Assembly: GCF_039851975.1 (NCBI RefSeq)
Contig: NZ_CP156660.1
Coordinates: 2,237,035 to 2,301,034, forward strand
DNA length: 64,000 nucleotides
Source: Desulfoscipio sp. XC116
GTDB taxonomy: Bacteria > Bacillota > Desulfotomaculia > Desulfotomaculales > Desulfallaceae
Direction: 5' to 3'
This document shows positions 1 to 8,503 of this stretch, piece after piece. Below the pieces are notes generated by a model. The model saw only the letters and a list, made by a program, of their open reading frames with translations. It did no database searches and was not told the origin of the DNA. The first letter of the stretch is position 1. Each line of letters begins with the position of its first letter. A program made the translations under genes and the position numbers.

Positions 1-2493
1 TTTACCGGCATGCAGGCTTCGGCCCACCAAATCCTTACTTACTCCGGCCACCAGGTTAACCTTACCACCGGACGCCGCACCCAGTACAATAACCCCGGAG
101 CCCATTTTATCCCGCAACAGATCCAGCATGGCCCGCAAGCTGTCCATATCGGAGGCATTGGAACGGGCCGCCAGCACTTTAATACCTCCCACTTCCTGGG
201 CGGCATCCAACATGCTATGCACTTCGTAGCGGGCCAGGCGCGCCCGCATTGCCTCGGCCTCCCTTTCCATGCTGCGCAGTTCCTGAACCAGCGTTTCCAC
301 CCGGTGCACCAATTCGTGAGCCGGTGCTTTCACCGTCCGGGCAATCAGGTTTAGCTGGTCTTCCTTGGCCCGCAGGTAATCTATAGCCCCCTGTCCGGTG
401 ACCGCCTCCACCCGGCGCAAACCGGAGCCCACGCTGCTCTCACCCAACAGCCTGAACATGCCTACCTCGGCAGTGGAAGCAACATGCGTACCGCCGCAAA
501 GTTCCAGGCTAAAATCCCCCATTTTTACCACTCTGACCCGGTCACCGTATTTTTCATCGAACAAGGCCATGGCCCCCATGTCCCTAGCCTCGTCCAAAGT
601 GGATGCTAAAGTTTGCACCTTAAGGTTATTTAAAATAGCTTCGTTGACTATCCGCTCCACCCGGTCCAGCTCATCGGGGGTAATAGAGGAGAAATGGGTA
701 AAGTCAAACCGCAGCCGGTCCGGAGCCACCAATGATCCTGCCTGGTTAACATGTTCACCCAGCACTTCTTTAAGGGCTTTATGCAGTAAATGTGTGGCCG
801 AGTGATTACGGGCAATGTTCATGCGCCGTCTGATGTCGACCTGTACCGTCATTTCGTCATGAACCCGGATGATACCCCCGGTTACCCGGCCACGGTGCAA
901 GTGCAGCCCTTCCACCGGCCTGGTTACCATCTCAACGGCCACCTCGGTGCTCTCGGCGCTTACCTTGGCATGGTCGCTCACCTGGCCGCCGGATTCGGCG
1001 TAGCAAGGAGTAATATCCAACACCAGCTCCACTTCCTGACCGGCCCCGGCCTGTTCCACCCGGCGGTCGTCAACAAAAATTGCTTTGATAACGGATTTAC
1101 TCGATAAGGCTTCATAACCGACAAATACAGTCTCACCTATTTGACCCAGCAGAGTTTTTAAATGAGCAGCCTTTTCAGATATATATTCGGTCTCCTGACG
1201 GGCACTGCGGGCCCTGTTGCGCTGCTGTTCCATTGCCTTGGCAAAGCCTTCCTGCTCTACGGTCAGGCCGTTTTCCCCGGCAATTTCCTCGGTTAATTCC
1301 AAAGGAAAACCATACGTGTCATACAGCCGAAAGGCTTGCCCGCCGTTAATATAATTAAGACCGGTCTGTTTGGCTTCCTGAATAAGCCTCGTAAGCATAT
1401 CAGTACCCTGAGCCAGCGTTTCTCCAAACCTTTCCTCTTCGGTCTTAACTACTCTGATTACCAGCTCGCGATTTTTCACCAGTTCTTGATAAGTGTCGCC
1501 CATTTTATCAATAACCGCTCCGGCCACCCGGTACAAGAAAGGCTCAGCCACGCCCAGCACCCGGCCAAAACGCACAGCCCGGCGCAGCAAACGACGCAGC
1601 ACATAACCCCGGCCCTCGTTGGAAGGCAAAGCACCGTCTGAAACGGCAAAGGATACCGCCCGGGCATGATCGGCAATCACCTTAAGGGCCAAATCGATAT
1701 CATCGCCCGAGCCGTAGCGCCTGCCGGTCAACTCCCCGGTAAAGTCCATAATATCCCGCAGCAGGTCGGTGTCAAAATTGGTTCTAACATTTTGCAGCAC
1801 CGAGGCTACCCGCTCCAGACCCATGCCTGTGTCAATGCCTTTGTTTTGCAAGGTTGTGTAGTTACCCTCTTCATCGCGGAAAAATTGGATAAACACCAGG
1901 TTCCATATTTCCAAATACCGGTCGCAATCACAGCCTACAGCACAATCGGGGGAACCACAACCCCGCTCGGCGCCTAAATCGTAATAAATTTCCGAACAGG
2001 GGCCGCAGGGACCCACCCCTATTTCCCAAAAGTTTGTATCTTTACCCATACGCACAATCCTGTTATCCGCAATACCCACATCTTGACGCCAAATATCATA
2101 AGCTTCATCGTCGTCTTCATATATGGATATCCATAATTTTTCGGCAGCCAGTCCCAAATGCTTTGTAACAAACTCCCAAGCCCAGTTGATGGCTTCTTGC
2201 TTAAAATAATCGCCAAAGGAGAAATTACCCAGCATTTCGAAAAAAGTATGGTGCCGGGCAGTGCGCCCCACCACGTCTATGTCGGGTGTACGCAAACATT
2301 TCTGGCAGGTGGTGGCCCGGGTCACCTCGGGCTTGGCCGCGCCGGTAAAATACGGTTTAAAGGGCACCATCCCCGCTGCCGTCCACAAAATGCTGGGGTC
2401 GTTATGAGGAATTAAAGATGCGCTGGGTAATATTTTGTGGCCTTTGCTCTCAAAAAATTTTAGATACATTTCCCTTATTTCTTTGCCCGTCAA
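1..2493 (-). CDS. alaS: Alanyl-tRNA synthetase, 3' end outside the window
   Basis: Charges tRNA-Ala with alanine in the cytoplasm. 831 codons are present and the frame runs off the left edge at a C-terminal LVGRSLHAGK stretch, so roughly 45 residues are missing compared with a usual ~875. Visible parts are the class II catalytic core (HHTFFEMLGNFSFGDYFK, GPCGPCSEIYYD), the editing-domain zinc ligands HSATH and CGGTH, and the C-terminal DHHA1 region. I choose the TTG at 2491-2493 because a GAGGGGGT ribosome site lies 7 bases upstream and the protein then begins MTGKEIREMYLKFFESKGH, the usual AlaRS start. A T-box leader with its own promoter precedes it. Confidence 0.97.
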   Translation of the reverse strand, partial: MTGKEIREMYLKFFESKGHKILPSASLIPHNDPSILWTAAGMVPFKPYFTGAAKPEVTRATTCQKCLRTPDIDVVGRTARHHTFFEMLGNFSFGDYFKQEAINWAWEFVTKHLGLAAEKLWISIYEDDDEAYDIWRQDVGIADNRIVRMGKDTNFWEIGVGPCGPCSEIYYDLGAERGCGSPDCAVGCDCDRYLEIWNLVFIQFFRDEEGNYTTLQNKGIDTGMGLERVASVLQNVRTNFDTDLLRDIMDFTGELTGRRYGSGDDIDLALKVIADHARAVSFAVSDGALPSNEGRGYVLRRLLRRAVRFGRVLGVAEPFLYRVAGAVIDKMGDTYQELVKNRELVIRVVKTEEERFGETLAQGTDMLTRLIQEAKQTGLNYINGGQAFRLYDTYGFPLELTEEIAGENGLTVEQEGFAKAMEQQRNRARSARQETEYISEKAAHLKTLLGQIGETVFVGYEALSSKSVIKAIFVDDRRVEQAGAGQEVELVLDITPCYAESGGQVSDHAKVSAESTEVAVEMVTRPVEGLHLHRGRVTGGIIRVHDEMTVQVDIRRRMNIARNHSATHLLHKALKEVLGEHVNQAGSLVAPDRLRFDFTHFSSITPDELDRVERIVNEAILNNLKVQTLASTLDEARDMGAMALFDEKYGDRVRVVKMGDFSLELCGGTHVASTAEVGMFRLLGESSVGSGLRRVEAVTGQGAIDYLRAKEDQLNLIARTVKAPAHELVHRVETLVQELRSMEREAEAMRARLARYEVHSMLDAAQEVGGIKVLAARSNASDMDSLRAMLDLLRDKMGSGVIVLGAASGGKVNLVAGVSKDLVGRSLHAGK

Positions 2494-2539
2494 AAGCAAT
2501 ACCCCCTCAAATTGCAAGTTGTCATGCACACCGGGTAGC

Positions 2540-2731
2540 AAAAAAGCCTTTCTTCCCCGGCCAGGGACGGAAAGGCTCCGCGGCACCACCCTGCTTGACA
2601 AGTTCCCGATATCGGGAAATTGGTGTTATCAAAACAATAACGCTGTTCGGCGGCGAAACTTAACTTAGTTCAATCTCGCATGGCAGGAAAAGGACACTTT
2701 CCTTTCCCATAATTTTACGGTATTGATTTGC
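2540..2731 (-). promoter_or_regulatory. T-box riboswitch leader of alaS
   Basis: The leader contains the T-box consensus AGGGTGGTGCCGCGG (2578-2592) followed at once by a terminator stem (AGCCTTTC pairing with GAAAGGCT, 2540-2577) and a run of T. In known T-boxes, uncharged tRNA pairs with this segment and prevents termination, so alaS would be induced when alanyl-tRNA is short. From the predicted start of transcription the leader is about 190 nt, on the short side for the class. I did not resolve the specifier loop. Confidence 0.87.
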
Positions 2732-2737
2732 GCTATA

Positions 2738-2767
2738 ATTATACAAAATTAGCACAAATCATGTCAA
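2738..2767 (-). promoter_or_regulatory. Sigma-A promoter of the alaS leader
   Basis: TTGACA (2762-2767), an 18 bp spacer and TATAAT (2738-2743) on the minus strand, both perfect hexamers, place the transcription start near 2731, just before the T-box leader. Confidence 0.8.
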
Positions 2768-2797
2768 GAAGAGCCTACTAATGGCATACGGCATACC

Positions 2798-3856
2798 CTA
2801 CGAATTATACTCGGGCCAAAGCCTGTATATGGCGAAAAGATAAACAACTCGTAAAACAGCAGCCACAGGCACGGCTAAAATTAAACCGGTCAGCCCGAAA
2901 AGCTGCCCCCCGGCCAGTAATACAAGTATTACAAACAAAGGATGCAGGCCCACCCGATCTCCCAATATCTTGGGGGAAATGATGCTGGCCTCCACTTGCT
3001 GGATCACCACAAAGGCAATGATGACTTTGAGCACCATCCACTTGGACACCAGCATGGCCAGGGCTATAGCCGGTATGGCCCCAATCAGCGGGCCGAAGTA
3101 GGGAATCAAATTGGTAATGCCGGCGAATATGCCCAGCATCAGGGCAAATTCCATATTTAAAAGGGCCAGGACAATGCCGGTCATCATCCCGGTGATAACA
3201 CTTACCAACAGGTAGCCCCGGATAAAATTATGCAGCACCCGGCTCACTTCACTGCCCAGATCCAGCACATCCTTCCGCCGGCGGGACGGAATAAACATGG
3301 CCGCCCGCTCAGTAAATATTTCCACATCTTTCAGCAAGTAATAGGCAAAAATGGGAGCCAGGATAATGTTAAAGATATATCCGGCCAGGCCGATGATTAT
3401 CTGCACCACTCGTTCCGCCATTTGAACCAGCATTTGCTCCAGCCAAATAATGCGCTCGTCAATAATCCGGCGCACGGCATCGGGAATGCCGGCCCGGGCA
3501 TATTCCACCTGCAGCGATGCTGTAAACTTTTGCACCTGGGAGGTATAACCGGGCACCATCTCGGCGATCATATTCAACTGAGCGATGATATGCGGCATGC
3601 CATACAGTACCAGACCGGCCGCCATAAAGAACATGGCGGTATACACAATTAATATGGACATAGTCCGCGATGTACCCCGACTTTCCACCATACGCACCAG
3701 CGGGTACAAAAGATAAGCCAGCACCACCGCCAGCAGGAAAGACAAAAAAATGCCCCTGATCAGATAGATGAAATACAACACCATGACCACCAACAAGAGA
3801 GACAAAACCACCCGGCAATTTAGTTTTTTATGCCACCAGGACAATACAGCCACCAC
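2798..3856 (-). CDS. AI-2E family transporter (PF01594-type permease)
   Basis: A 352-residue membrane protein with about seven hydrophobic segments. An N-terminal pair is followed by a long amphipathic stretch (roughly 110-150) and a C-terminal cluster with the family-typical YFGPLIGAIPA and PKILGDRVGLHPLFVI blocks. Members move varied substrates, including autoinducer-2 and ions or osmolytes; the substrate here cannot be read. The GTG start is the first in frame but has a poor ribosome site, so the true start could be a few codons away. It lies between the alaS T-box promoter and two small genes on the same strand. Confidence 0.88.
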   Translation of the reverse strand: MVAVLSWWHKKLNCRVVLSLLLVVMVLYFIYLIRGIFLSFLLAVVLAYLLYPLVRMVESRGTSRTMSILIVYTAMFFMAAGLVLYGMPHIIAQLNMIAEMVPGYTSQVQKFTASLQVEYARAGIPDAVRRIIDERIIWLEQMLVQMAERVVQIIIGLAGYIFNIILAPIFAYYLLKDVEIFTERAAMFIPSRRRKDVLDLGSEVSRVLHNFIRGYLLVSVITGMMTGIVLALLNMEFALMLGIFAGITNLIPYFGPLIGAIPAIALAMLVSKWMVLKVIIAFVVIQQVEASIISPKILGDRVGLHPLFVILVLLAGGQLFGLTGLILAVPVAAVLRVVYLFAIYRLWPEYNS

Positions 3857-3899
3857 CCAGCAAAAAAGTGAGGATTAATTCTCCCCACTTTTATTGAAG

Positions 3900-4097
3900 T
3901 CATTTCTTTTTTATCAGTCCGCTTACGGTACGGGATACTTCCCTGATCACACGATCGGTAGTCCGGCGGGGGTATCTCCGCCTGATTTTACTTATGTCAA
4001 ACATACTGGCCGGCTTGCGCTGCGGTCTTTTAATCATGGACATTACAGCGCCTAAAACACTGCCGGTGACCAAACCACGCCAAAAACCACGCTGCAT
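3900..4097 (-). CDS. Small basic protein with N-terminal Gly-rich hydrophobic segment
   Basis: 65 residues if read from the ATG at 4095-4097, which has an AGGGGGTG ribosome site 6 bases upstream. An earlier in-frame GTG overlaps that site and is unlikely. The first ~20 residues (RGFWRGLVTGSVLGAVMSM) form a glycine-spaced hydrophobic helix like the start of YtxH-type proteins. The rest is strongly basic (RRRYPRRTTDRVIREVSRTV) and ends in KKK. It is probably a membrane-anchored small protein; I do not recognise a named family. It is followed at 43 bases by the AI-2E transporter and may be cotranscribed with it. Confidence 0.7.
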   Translation of the reverse strand: MQRGFWRGLVTGSVLGAVMSMIKRPQRKPASMFDISKIRRRYPRRTTDRVIREVSRTVSGLIKKK

Positions 4098-4125
4098 AAA
4101 TTTCACCCCCTACATTTATAAGCCT

Positions 4126-4299
4126 TTACAAAAGCATTTCGTTCTGGGGATCAAAGGCCACCAAACTGCCGTCCTCCGCCACCTCGTAAACGCTGACCCC
4201 CTCTTTATTCAAGCGGTATTCCACACAGCAATCCCAGCAATAATACTGGTCCACGCCTACCTTGCCGGTGGCCTTGCCGCCGCACACAGGGCAATGCAA
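4126..4299 (-). CDS. Small zinc-ribbon protein
   Basis: 57 residues if started at the TTG at 4297-4299, which has GGGAGG 6 bases upstream; in-frame ATGs 15-21 bases further out sit before or inside that site. It carries two Cys pairs, CPVC and CWDC, spaced about 20 residues apart, the pattern of a single zinc ribbon, then an acidic tail. No enzyme motif is visible. It precedes the small basic protein gene by about 28 bases on the same strand. The function is unknown. Confidence 0.7.
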   Translation of the reverse strand: MHCPVCGGKATGKVGVDQYYCWDCCVEYRLNKEGVSVYEVAEDGSLVAFDPQNEMLL

Positions 4300-4503
4300 G
4301 CTATCGCCTCCCATATACAAATACTTAATTCAGATGACCTTCTTCATCCTTGAGTATAAGAATCCGTTCTAACCGCTGTATCGCAGAAGTTGTTATCCGG
4401 TAGTTTAGCGCCGTTTATCTCCCGTTCATAAAAGCGGAAGCATTAATTTAATTATGCCCATTTCTTTAAATAAAATGCCCGGTCTGTGAATGGTTTTCAA
4501 AAC

Positions 4504-4557
4504 AAAAAGAGCTGTTGCACAACGAGCTAAATAATTCGTAAGGCAACAGCTCTTTAT
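4504..4557 (-). terminator. Intrinsic terminator downstream of mnmA
   Basis: An 11 bp perfect stem (AGAGCTGTTGC with its complement, 4508-4518 and 4543-4553) encloses a 24-nt loop and is followed on the minus strand by TTTTTGTTTT. It would end the iscR-nifS-nifU-mnmA transcript. The remainder of 4300-4626 shows no gene that I can support. Confidence 0.75.
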
Positions 4558-4626
4558 AAAGATACCGGATTATTATCGGCATAATTCGCTGAATTTAATT
4601 TTATAAAGAAAAGAGAGCATCACTTA

Positions 4627-5718
4627 CTACCCCAAAATACTTCCTCCGCCCAGCAGATAGTCGTCGCGGTAAAACACTACCGCCTGACCCGGCGCAATGG
4701 CCCGCTGCGGGGCGGCAAAGTCCACTTGCACCCGGCCGCCCGGCAAGGGAGTGATAGTGGCCGGGGCCGGTTTGCTCTTATACCGAATTTGCGCCTGTAC
4801 TTGTTCGGGGCCGGTTAAGCCGGCTATGGATACAAAGTTTAAATCTTCAGCCAGCAAAGTTGTTCTGTCCAATGCTTCCTCCGTGCCTATTATGACAGCA
4901 TTGCGGACCGGGTCAATATCCACCACGTAAACCCGCTCGCCCATGGCAAGTCCCAAGCCCCGCCGCTGGCCGATGGTATAAAAGGCAATACCCTCATGCC
5001 TGCCCACCTCCCGGCCGGCTAAATCTAAGAACGGACCGGGCTTTATAGCATTGCCGTCAACGTTTTCCCGCAAAAAGTTACGATAGTTATTATCGTGTAC
5101 AAAACATATTTCCTGGCTTTCCGGCTTTTCAGCCACCTTCAGCCCCCGCTCGGCGGCCATGCGCCGCACTTCGTCCTTGGTATACGCGCCCAGCGGCATC
5201 AGTGTATGGGCCAACTGCTGCTGGGTAAGATTGTATAAAAAATAAGTTTGATCCTTACGAGGGTCACGGGCTTTTTTTACTATGTAGCGGCCGGTGCTCT
5301 CTGCGCGGCCGATCCGGGCATAATGCCCCGTAGCCAGATAATCGGCGCCAAGAGCCAAAGCTTTTTTCAGCAGCGCTTCGAATTTGATAATACGGTTACA
5401 TACCACGCACGGATTGGGTGTTCTGCCGGTCAGGTACTCCCGGCAGAAGTTTTCCACCACCGATTGGCGGAATAAGTCATAAAAATTAAGTACGTAATAG
5501 GGTATATCAAGTTTGTTGGCTACGGACCGGGCGTCTTCCACCGCGGCCAGCGAACAGCAGCCTACAAAATCCCCGGCCGCTTCGGTGCGTCCGGGATCCC
5601 ATATCTGCATAGTGGTTCCAATAACCTCGTAACCCTGTTCAATTAAAAGAGCGGCGGTGACAGAGCTGTCCACGCCGCCGCTCATGGCTACCACGACCAT
5701 TTTTTTGTCTTTATCCAA
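4627..5718 (-). CDS. mnmA: tRNA-specific 2-thiouridylase
   Basis: Makes 2-thiouridine at the wobble position of Lys, Glu and Gln tRNAs, taking sulfur from a cysteine desulfurase relay. 363 residues, full length. The PP-loop ATP motif SGGVDSS is at 13-19, the first catalytic cysteine at C104 (NPCVVC) and the second at C205 (SQEICFV). ATGHYAR and YTIGQRRGLG are also family signatures. The start is a TTG (5716-5718) with AGGTGAT upstream. It is the last gene of the iscR-nifS-nifU cluster, whose desulfurase is the likely sulfur donor. Confidence 0.97.
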   Translation of the reverse strand: MDKDKKMVVVAMSGGVDSSVTAALLIEQGYEVIGTTMQIWDPGRTEAAGDFVGCCSLAAVEDARSVANKLDIPYYVLNFYDLFRQSVVENFCREYLTGRTPNPCVVCNRIIKFEALLKKALALGADYLATGHYARIGRAESTGRYIVKKARDPRKDQTYFLYNLTQQQLAHTLMPLGAYTKDEVRRMAAERGLKVAEKPESQEICFVHDNNYRNFLRENVDGNAIKPGPFLDLAGREVGRHEGIAFYTIGQRRGLGLAMGERVYVVDIDPVRNAVIIGTEEALDRTTLLAEDLNFVSIAGLTGPEQVQAQIRYKSKPAPATITPLPGGRVQVDFAAPQRAIAPGQAVVFYRDDYLLGGGSILG

Positions 5719-5740
5719 GGTATCACCTGTAATTTATTAA

Positions 5741-5846
5741 ATTCCAAGACTCCCATTTCTATACGGGGGAGTTCCTATTTTTTACTTCAGGTGGGGCAAA
5801 ATCCCCATCTGAAGCGCATGTTTAGCTTTAGCCGAATGAGTTTTAC
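5741..5846. repeat. Dispersed intergenic repeat, copy A (after nifU)
   Basis: About 105 bp with three potential hairpins: an imperfect ACTCCC/GGGAGT pair, an ACTTCAGGTGGGG/CCCCATCTGAAG pair, and a degenerate TAGCTTTAGCC segment. It matches the repeat at 8401-8503 almost base for base apart from small indels. The TAA stop of nifU is formed inside the end of the repeat. The hairpin layout recalls the ends of IS200/IS605-type elements or their non-autonomous derivatives (inference). It may also serve as a 3' UTR structure. Confidence 0.75.
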
Positions 5847-6214
5847 TTTTGTTTGCTCCGGTAATTCTCAATAGCGGCATGCAGCGCGTCCGCCGCCAAA
5901 TTGGAACAGTGCATTTTCTTGGGGGGAAGACCGCCCAGAGCTTCAGCCACAGTTTTATTACTTAGCTGCAGTGCTTCCTCAATAGTCTTACCTTTGGCCA
6001 TTTCCGTCACCATGCTGCTGGTGGCAATGGCGGCCCCGCAGCCGAATGTTTTAAATTTGATATCGGTAATTACTTCATTATTGTCAATTTTGAGGTATAT
6101 CTTCATAATATCCCCGCAGGTGGGATTACCGACCTGACCTACTCCATCGGCCCCGGCAATTTCACCTACATTGCGCGGATTTTCAAAATGATCCATCACC
6201 TTATCGGTATACAT
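5843..6214 (-). CDS. nifU: Fe-S cluster assembly scaffold NifU/IscU
   Basis: Scaffold on which NifS-derived sulfur and iron form a [2Fe-2S] or [4Fe-4S] cluster before delivery to client proteins. 123 residues from the ATG at 6212-6214, which has GGGGAGG upstream; an upstream in-frame TTG overlaps that site. The three cluster-binding cysteines are C33 (NPTCGD), C59 (FGCGAA) and C103 (MHCSNLA). The C-terminal NFU domain found in long NifU proteins is absent, so this is the short IscU-like form. It follows nifS with a gap of about 315 bases. Confidence 0.95.
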   Translation of the reverse strand: MYTDKVMDHFENPRNVGEIAGADGVGQVGNPTCGDIMKIYLKIDNNEVITDIKFKTFGCGAAIATSSMVTEMAKGKTIEEALQLSNKTVAEALGGLPPKKMHCSNLAADALHAAIENYRSKQK

Positions 6215-6529
6215 ACCCCGCATCCTCCCCAAATATTTTTTACCGGCGGTAAGACCTTTATACTAAAAGCAGTAAGAACCCTCCGCGGTATTTAATTTAA
6301 TAGGATACCCCGACGTAAATACAGCATGGCTGCGTCACAGATTACTTATTGGCAATAGAGCAATAAAAATTATATATACCTGCACGTGGCGCGCCAGTTC
6401 CCGATTTACCGGTTATAACAATTGAACATGTCTGCGTGCCGCTTTGCCGCACCCGCTGTGCGGCATCGCAATGCACCCGCATGTTATTTATAATATTAAG
6501 TTAGAGCCTTGCCTGACAAGAGATTGCAG
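6215..6529. other. nifS-nifU intergenic region
   Basis: 315 bases between two genes expected to be cotranscribed. I see no coding potential. A GC-rich region around 6430-6475 can fold (TGCCGCxxxGCCGCA-type inverted repeats), but it lacks a T-run, so it does not look like a terminator. It could be an RNA-processing site. Confidence 0.4.
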
Positions 6530-7753
6530 CTACCTATGACAGGAACTGCTCGCTTTACAGGCCGCGCAGCTGCTTTCCATGGTAAATTCGTTTTCCTGGT
6601 CCAGCGGCGACATGGCCCGCAAGCGTTCCACAATAGGCGGCATAATCTCCATAAAATAATCTATATCCTCCAAGGTATTATCCCGGCCCAGGGTAAGTCG
6701 GATGGAACCATGGGCCACCTCATGGGGAATTCCCATAGCCAACAGCACATGAGACGGCTCCAGCGAACCCGAAGTACAGGCTGAACCGCTGGAAGCGGCA
6801 ATGCCTTTCATGTCCAGGCTGAGCAGCATAGACTCGCCCTCGATATATTCAAAGCAAAAACTGGCGTGGTTGGCCAGACGTTTGGTGGGATGTCCGGTCA
6901 GCCGCACATTGGGAATCTTGTCCATAACTTCATTGATTAACTTGTCCCTCAAACCGGCCAGATAAGCAGATTCTTTTTCCAGATTCTGTACGGCTAATGC
7001 ACAGGCTTTACCCAAAGCAATGATACCGGGTACATTCTCGGTACCGGCCCGGCGCAGCCTTTCCTGAGCGCCGCCATGAAACAGCGATTGCCTCCAGCGG
7101 GTGCCTTTGCGAATATACAGCGCGCCTACACCCTTGGGACCGTATATTTTATGGGCGCTGATGGAAAGTAAATCCACACCCAGTTCATCAACGTTAACCG
7201 GAATTTTGCCCATGCTCTGGACGGCATCGGTGTGAAAAGGTATACCTTTTTCCCGGGCCAGCGCAGCTAATTCTTTAATGGGCTGAATAGTGCCCACTTC
7301 ATTGTTGGCATGCATAATTGAAATCAATACTGTTTTATCGGTAATGGCATTGGCTAAATCCTCAACGCTAACCATGCCGTACTCATCCACCGGTAAAACG
7401 GTAACTGTGAAACCTTGCTTGCCCAGTGCTTTAAACGTGTTTATTACAGCATGGTGCTCCACGGCAGAAGTAATAATGTGATTGCCTCTGTTTTTGCTAA
7501 TCATGGCTACACCGTGGATGGCCATATTATCCGATTCGGTACCGCCGCTGGTAAAAACAATTTCCTCCGGCCTGGCACCAATGGCAACCGCCACCTTTTC
7601 CCGGGCCTCATCAATCGCTTTGCGCACCTGGCGCCCAAAATAATGCAGACTGGTAGGATTACCGAAGTTACCAGTCAGATAATCCTGCATTGCCTCCGCA
7701 ACTTCCGGGCGAACCGGCGTTGTAGCACTATGGTCGAAGTATACTCTGCGCAC
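6530..7753 (-). CDS. nifS: Cysteine desulfurase NifS/IscS
   Basis: PLP enzyme that removes sulfur from cysteine and passes it to NifU and MnmA. 407 residues. The PLP lysine is K202 in SAHKIYGPKG. The persulfide cysteine is C326 in SSGSACTSGS. HANNEVGTIQ and the N-terminal YFDHSATTPVRPEV block are classic for the family. The C-terminus adds a short Cys-rich tail (CAACKASSSC) beyond the usual end, which might carry sulfur or bind a metal (inference). The start is GTG with AAAGGAGG upstream. It is the second gene of the iscR operon. Confidence 0.96.
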   Translation of the reverse strand: MRRVYFDHSATTPVRPEVAEAMQDYLTGNFGNPTSLHYFGRQVRKAIDEAREKVAVAIGARPEEIVFTSGGTESDNMAIHGVAMISKNRGNHIITSAVEHHAVINTFKALGKQGFTVTVLPVDEYGMVSVEDLANAITDKTVLISIMHANNEVGTIQPIKELAALAREKGIPFHTDAVQSMGKIPVNVDELGVDLLSISAHKIYGPKGVGALYIRKGTRWRQSLFHGGAQERLRRAGTENVPGIIALGKACALAVQNLEKESAYLAGLRDKLINEVMDKIPNVRLTGHPTKRLANHASFCFEYIEGESMLLSLDMKGIAASSGSACTSGSLEPSHVLLAMGIPHEVAHGSIRLTLGRDNTLEDIDYFMEIMPPIVERLRAMSPLDQENEFTMESSCAACKASSSCHR

Positions 7754-7783
7754 CGCTACATTTCCTCCTTTTAGGCTTATTAA

Positions 7784-8224
7784 TCATGTCTTATGCGCTT
7801 TATTACTTATAATTTCGGCATCACGCAACATGTCAGCCAGACTGATGGAATCCATTACCTCGGCCAGCTTGTCCCGCACCCGGGTCCATACTACCCTGGT
7901 AATGCAAAATTCCGCCTGATCGCATTCTGTCGGCTCCACTTCACTGACGCAATCCACCGGTGCAATGGGTCCCTCCATGGCTCTTATAATATCACCCACT
8001 GTTATGCTGTCCGGGTTCCGAGCCAGAATGTAACCGCCCTGAGACCCGCGCACACTTTTTACCAGGCCGGCCTTTCGTAAAATAGCTATTAGCTGTTCCA
8101 GGTAATTGTCGGATATATTTTGACGCTCGGCCACCGTTTTCAGCGGGGTGGGTTCGGTTCCAAAATGCTCTGCCAGATCAAACATAGCCTTCAGCCCGTA
8201 ATGCCCTCGTGTGGATAGGCGCAA
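7784..8224 (-). CDS. iscR: Rrf2-family Fe-S regulator (IscR-like)
   Basis: Winged-helix repressor expected to sense Fe-S status and control the downstream nifS-nifU-mnmA genes. 146 residues from the TTG at 8222-8224, which is preceded by a G-rich ribosome site; an upstream GTG would add nine residues encoded by that site. The HTH covers about residues 1-70 (STRGHYGLKAMFDLA, SVRGSQGGYILAR). Three cysteines, C92, C101 and C107, sit where IscR proteins bind a [2Fe-2S] cluster, though the first spacing (8 residues) is longer than the 5 in E. coli IscR. Confidence 0.92.
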   Translation of the reverse strand: MRLSTRGHYGLKAMFDLAEHFGTEPTPLKTVAERQNISDNYLEQLIAILRKAGLVKSVRGSQGGYILARNPDSITVGDIIRAMEGPIAPVDCVSEVEPTECDQAEFCITRVVWTRVRDKLAEVMDSISLADMLRDAEIISNKAHKT

Positions 8225-8278
8225 TTTTCCACCCCCCCATTTAATTCGCACTATTTAACTCGGAATTAGTTCAAAGAT

Positions 8279-8307
8279 ATCTTAGCATTCCGATCGGAAT
8301 TTGTCAA
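8279..8307 (-). promoter_or_regulatory. iscR promoter with palindromic operator in the spacer
   Basis: TTGACA (8302-8307), a 17 bp spacer and TAAGAT (8279-8284) on the minus strand. The spacer contains the perfect 14 bp palindrome ATTCCGATCGGAAT (8287-8300), and a related half-site (AATTCCGAG) lies just downstream. Placement inside the promoter suggests autorepression by the Rrf2 protein. Confidence 0.75.
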
Positions 8308-8400
8308 TAACGGGATCGGGCTTAACTTTCCCGAAGTAACCACTAAAAGCTTGCGCGAAAAAGTAGGTTTGGGACTTTTCAGCATCGCCCGGTTTAATCA

Positions 8401-8503
8401 AATTTCAAGACTCCCACTTCTATGGAGTTTCTATTTTTACTTCAGGTGGGGCGGGATCCCCATCTAAAGCCCCAATGTTCAGCTTTAGCTGAACGAATTT
8501 TAC
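8401..8503. repeat. Dispersed intergenic repeat, copy B (after rarA)
   Basis: Second copy of the repeat at 5741-5846, in the same orientation. It has a clean GTTCAGCTTTAGCTGAAC hairpin, an ACTTCAGGTGGGG/CCCCATCTAAAG hairpin and a CAAGACTCCCA end. As in copy A, the stop codon of the preceding minus-strand gene (here rarA) falls in the terminal TTTTAC of the repeat. Confidence 0.75.

Noticed and set aside
4430-4626. Small gene downstream of mnmA
   Set aside because: Only the terminator is convincing; the frames are very short without ribosome sites.
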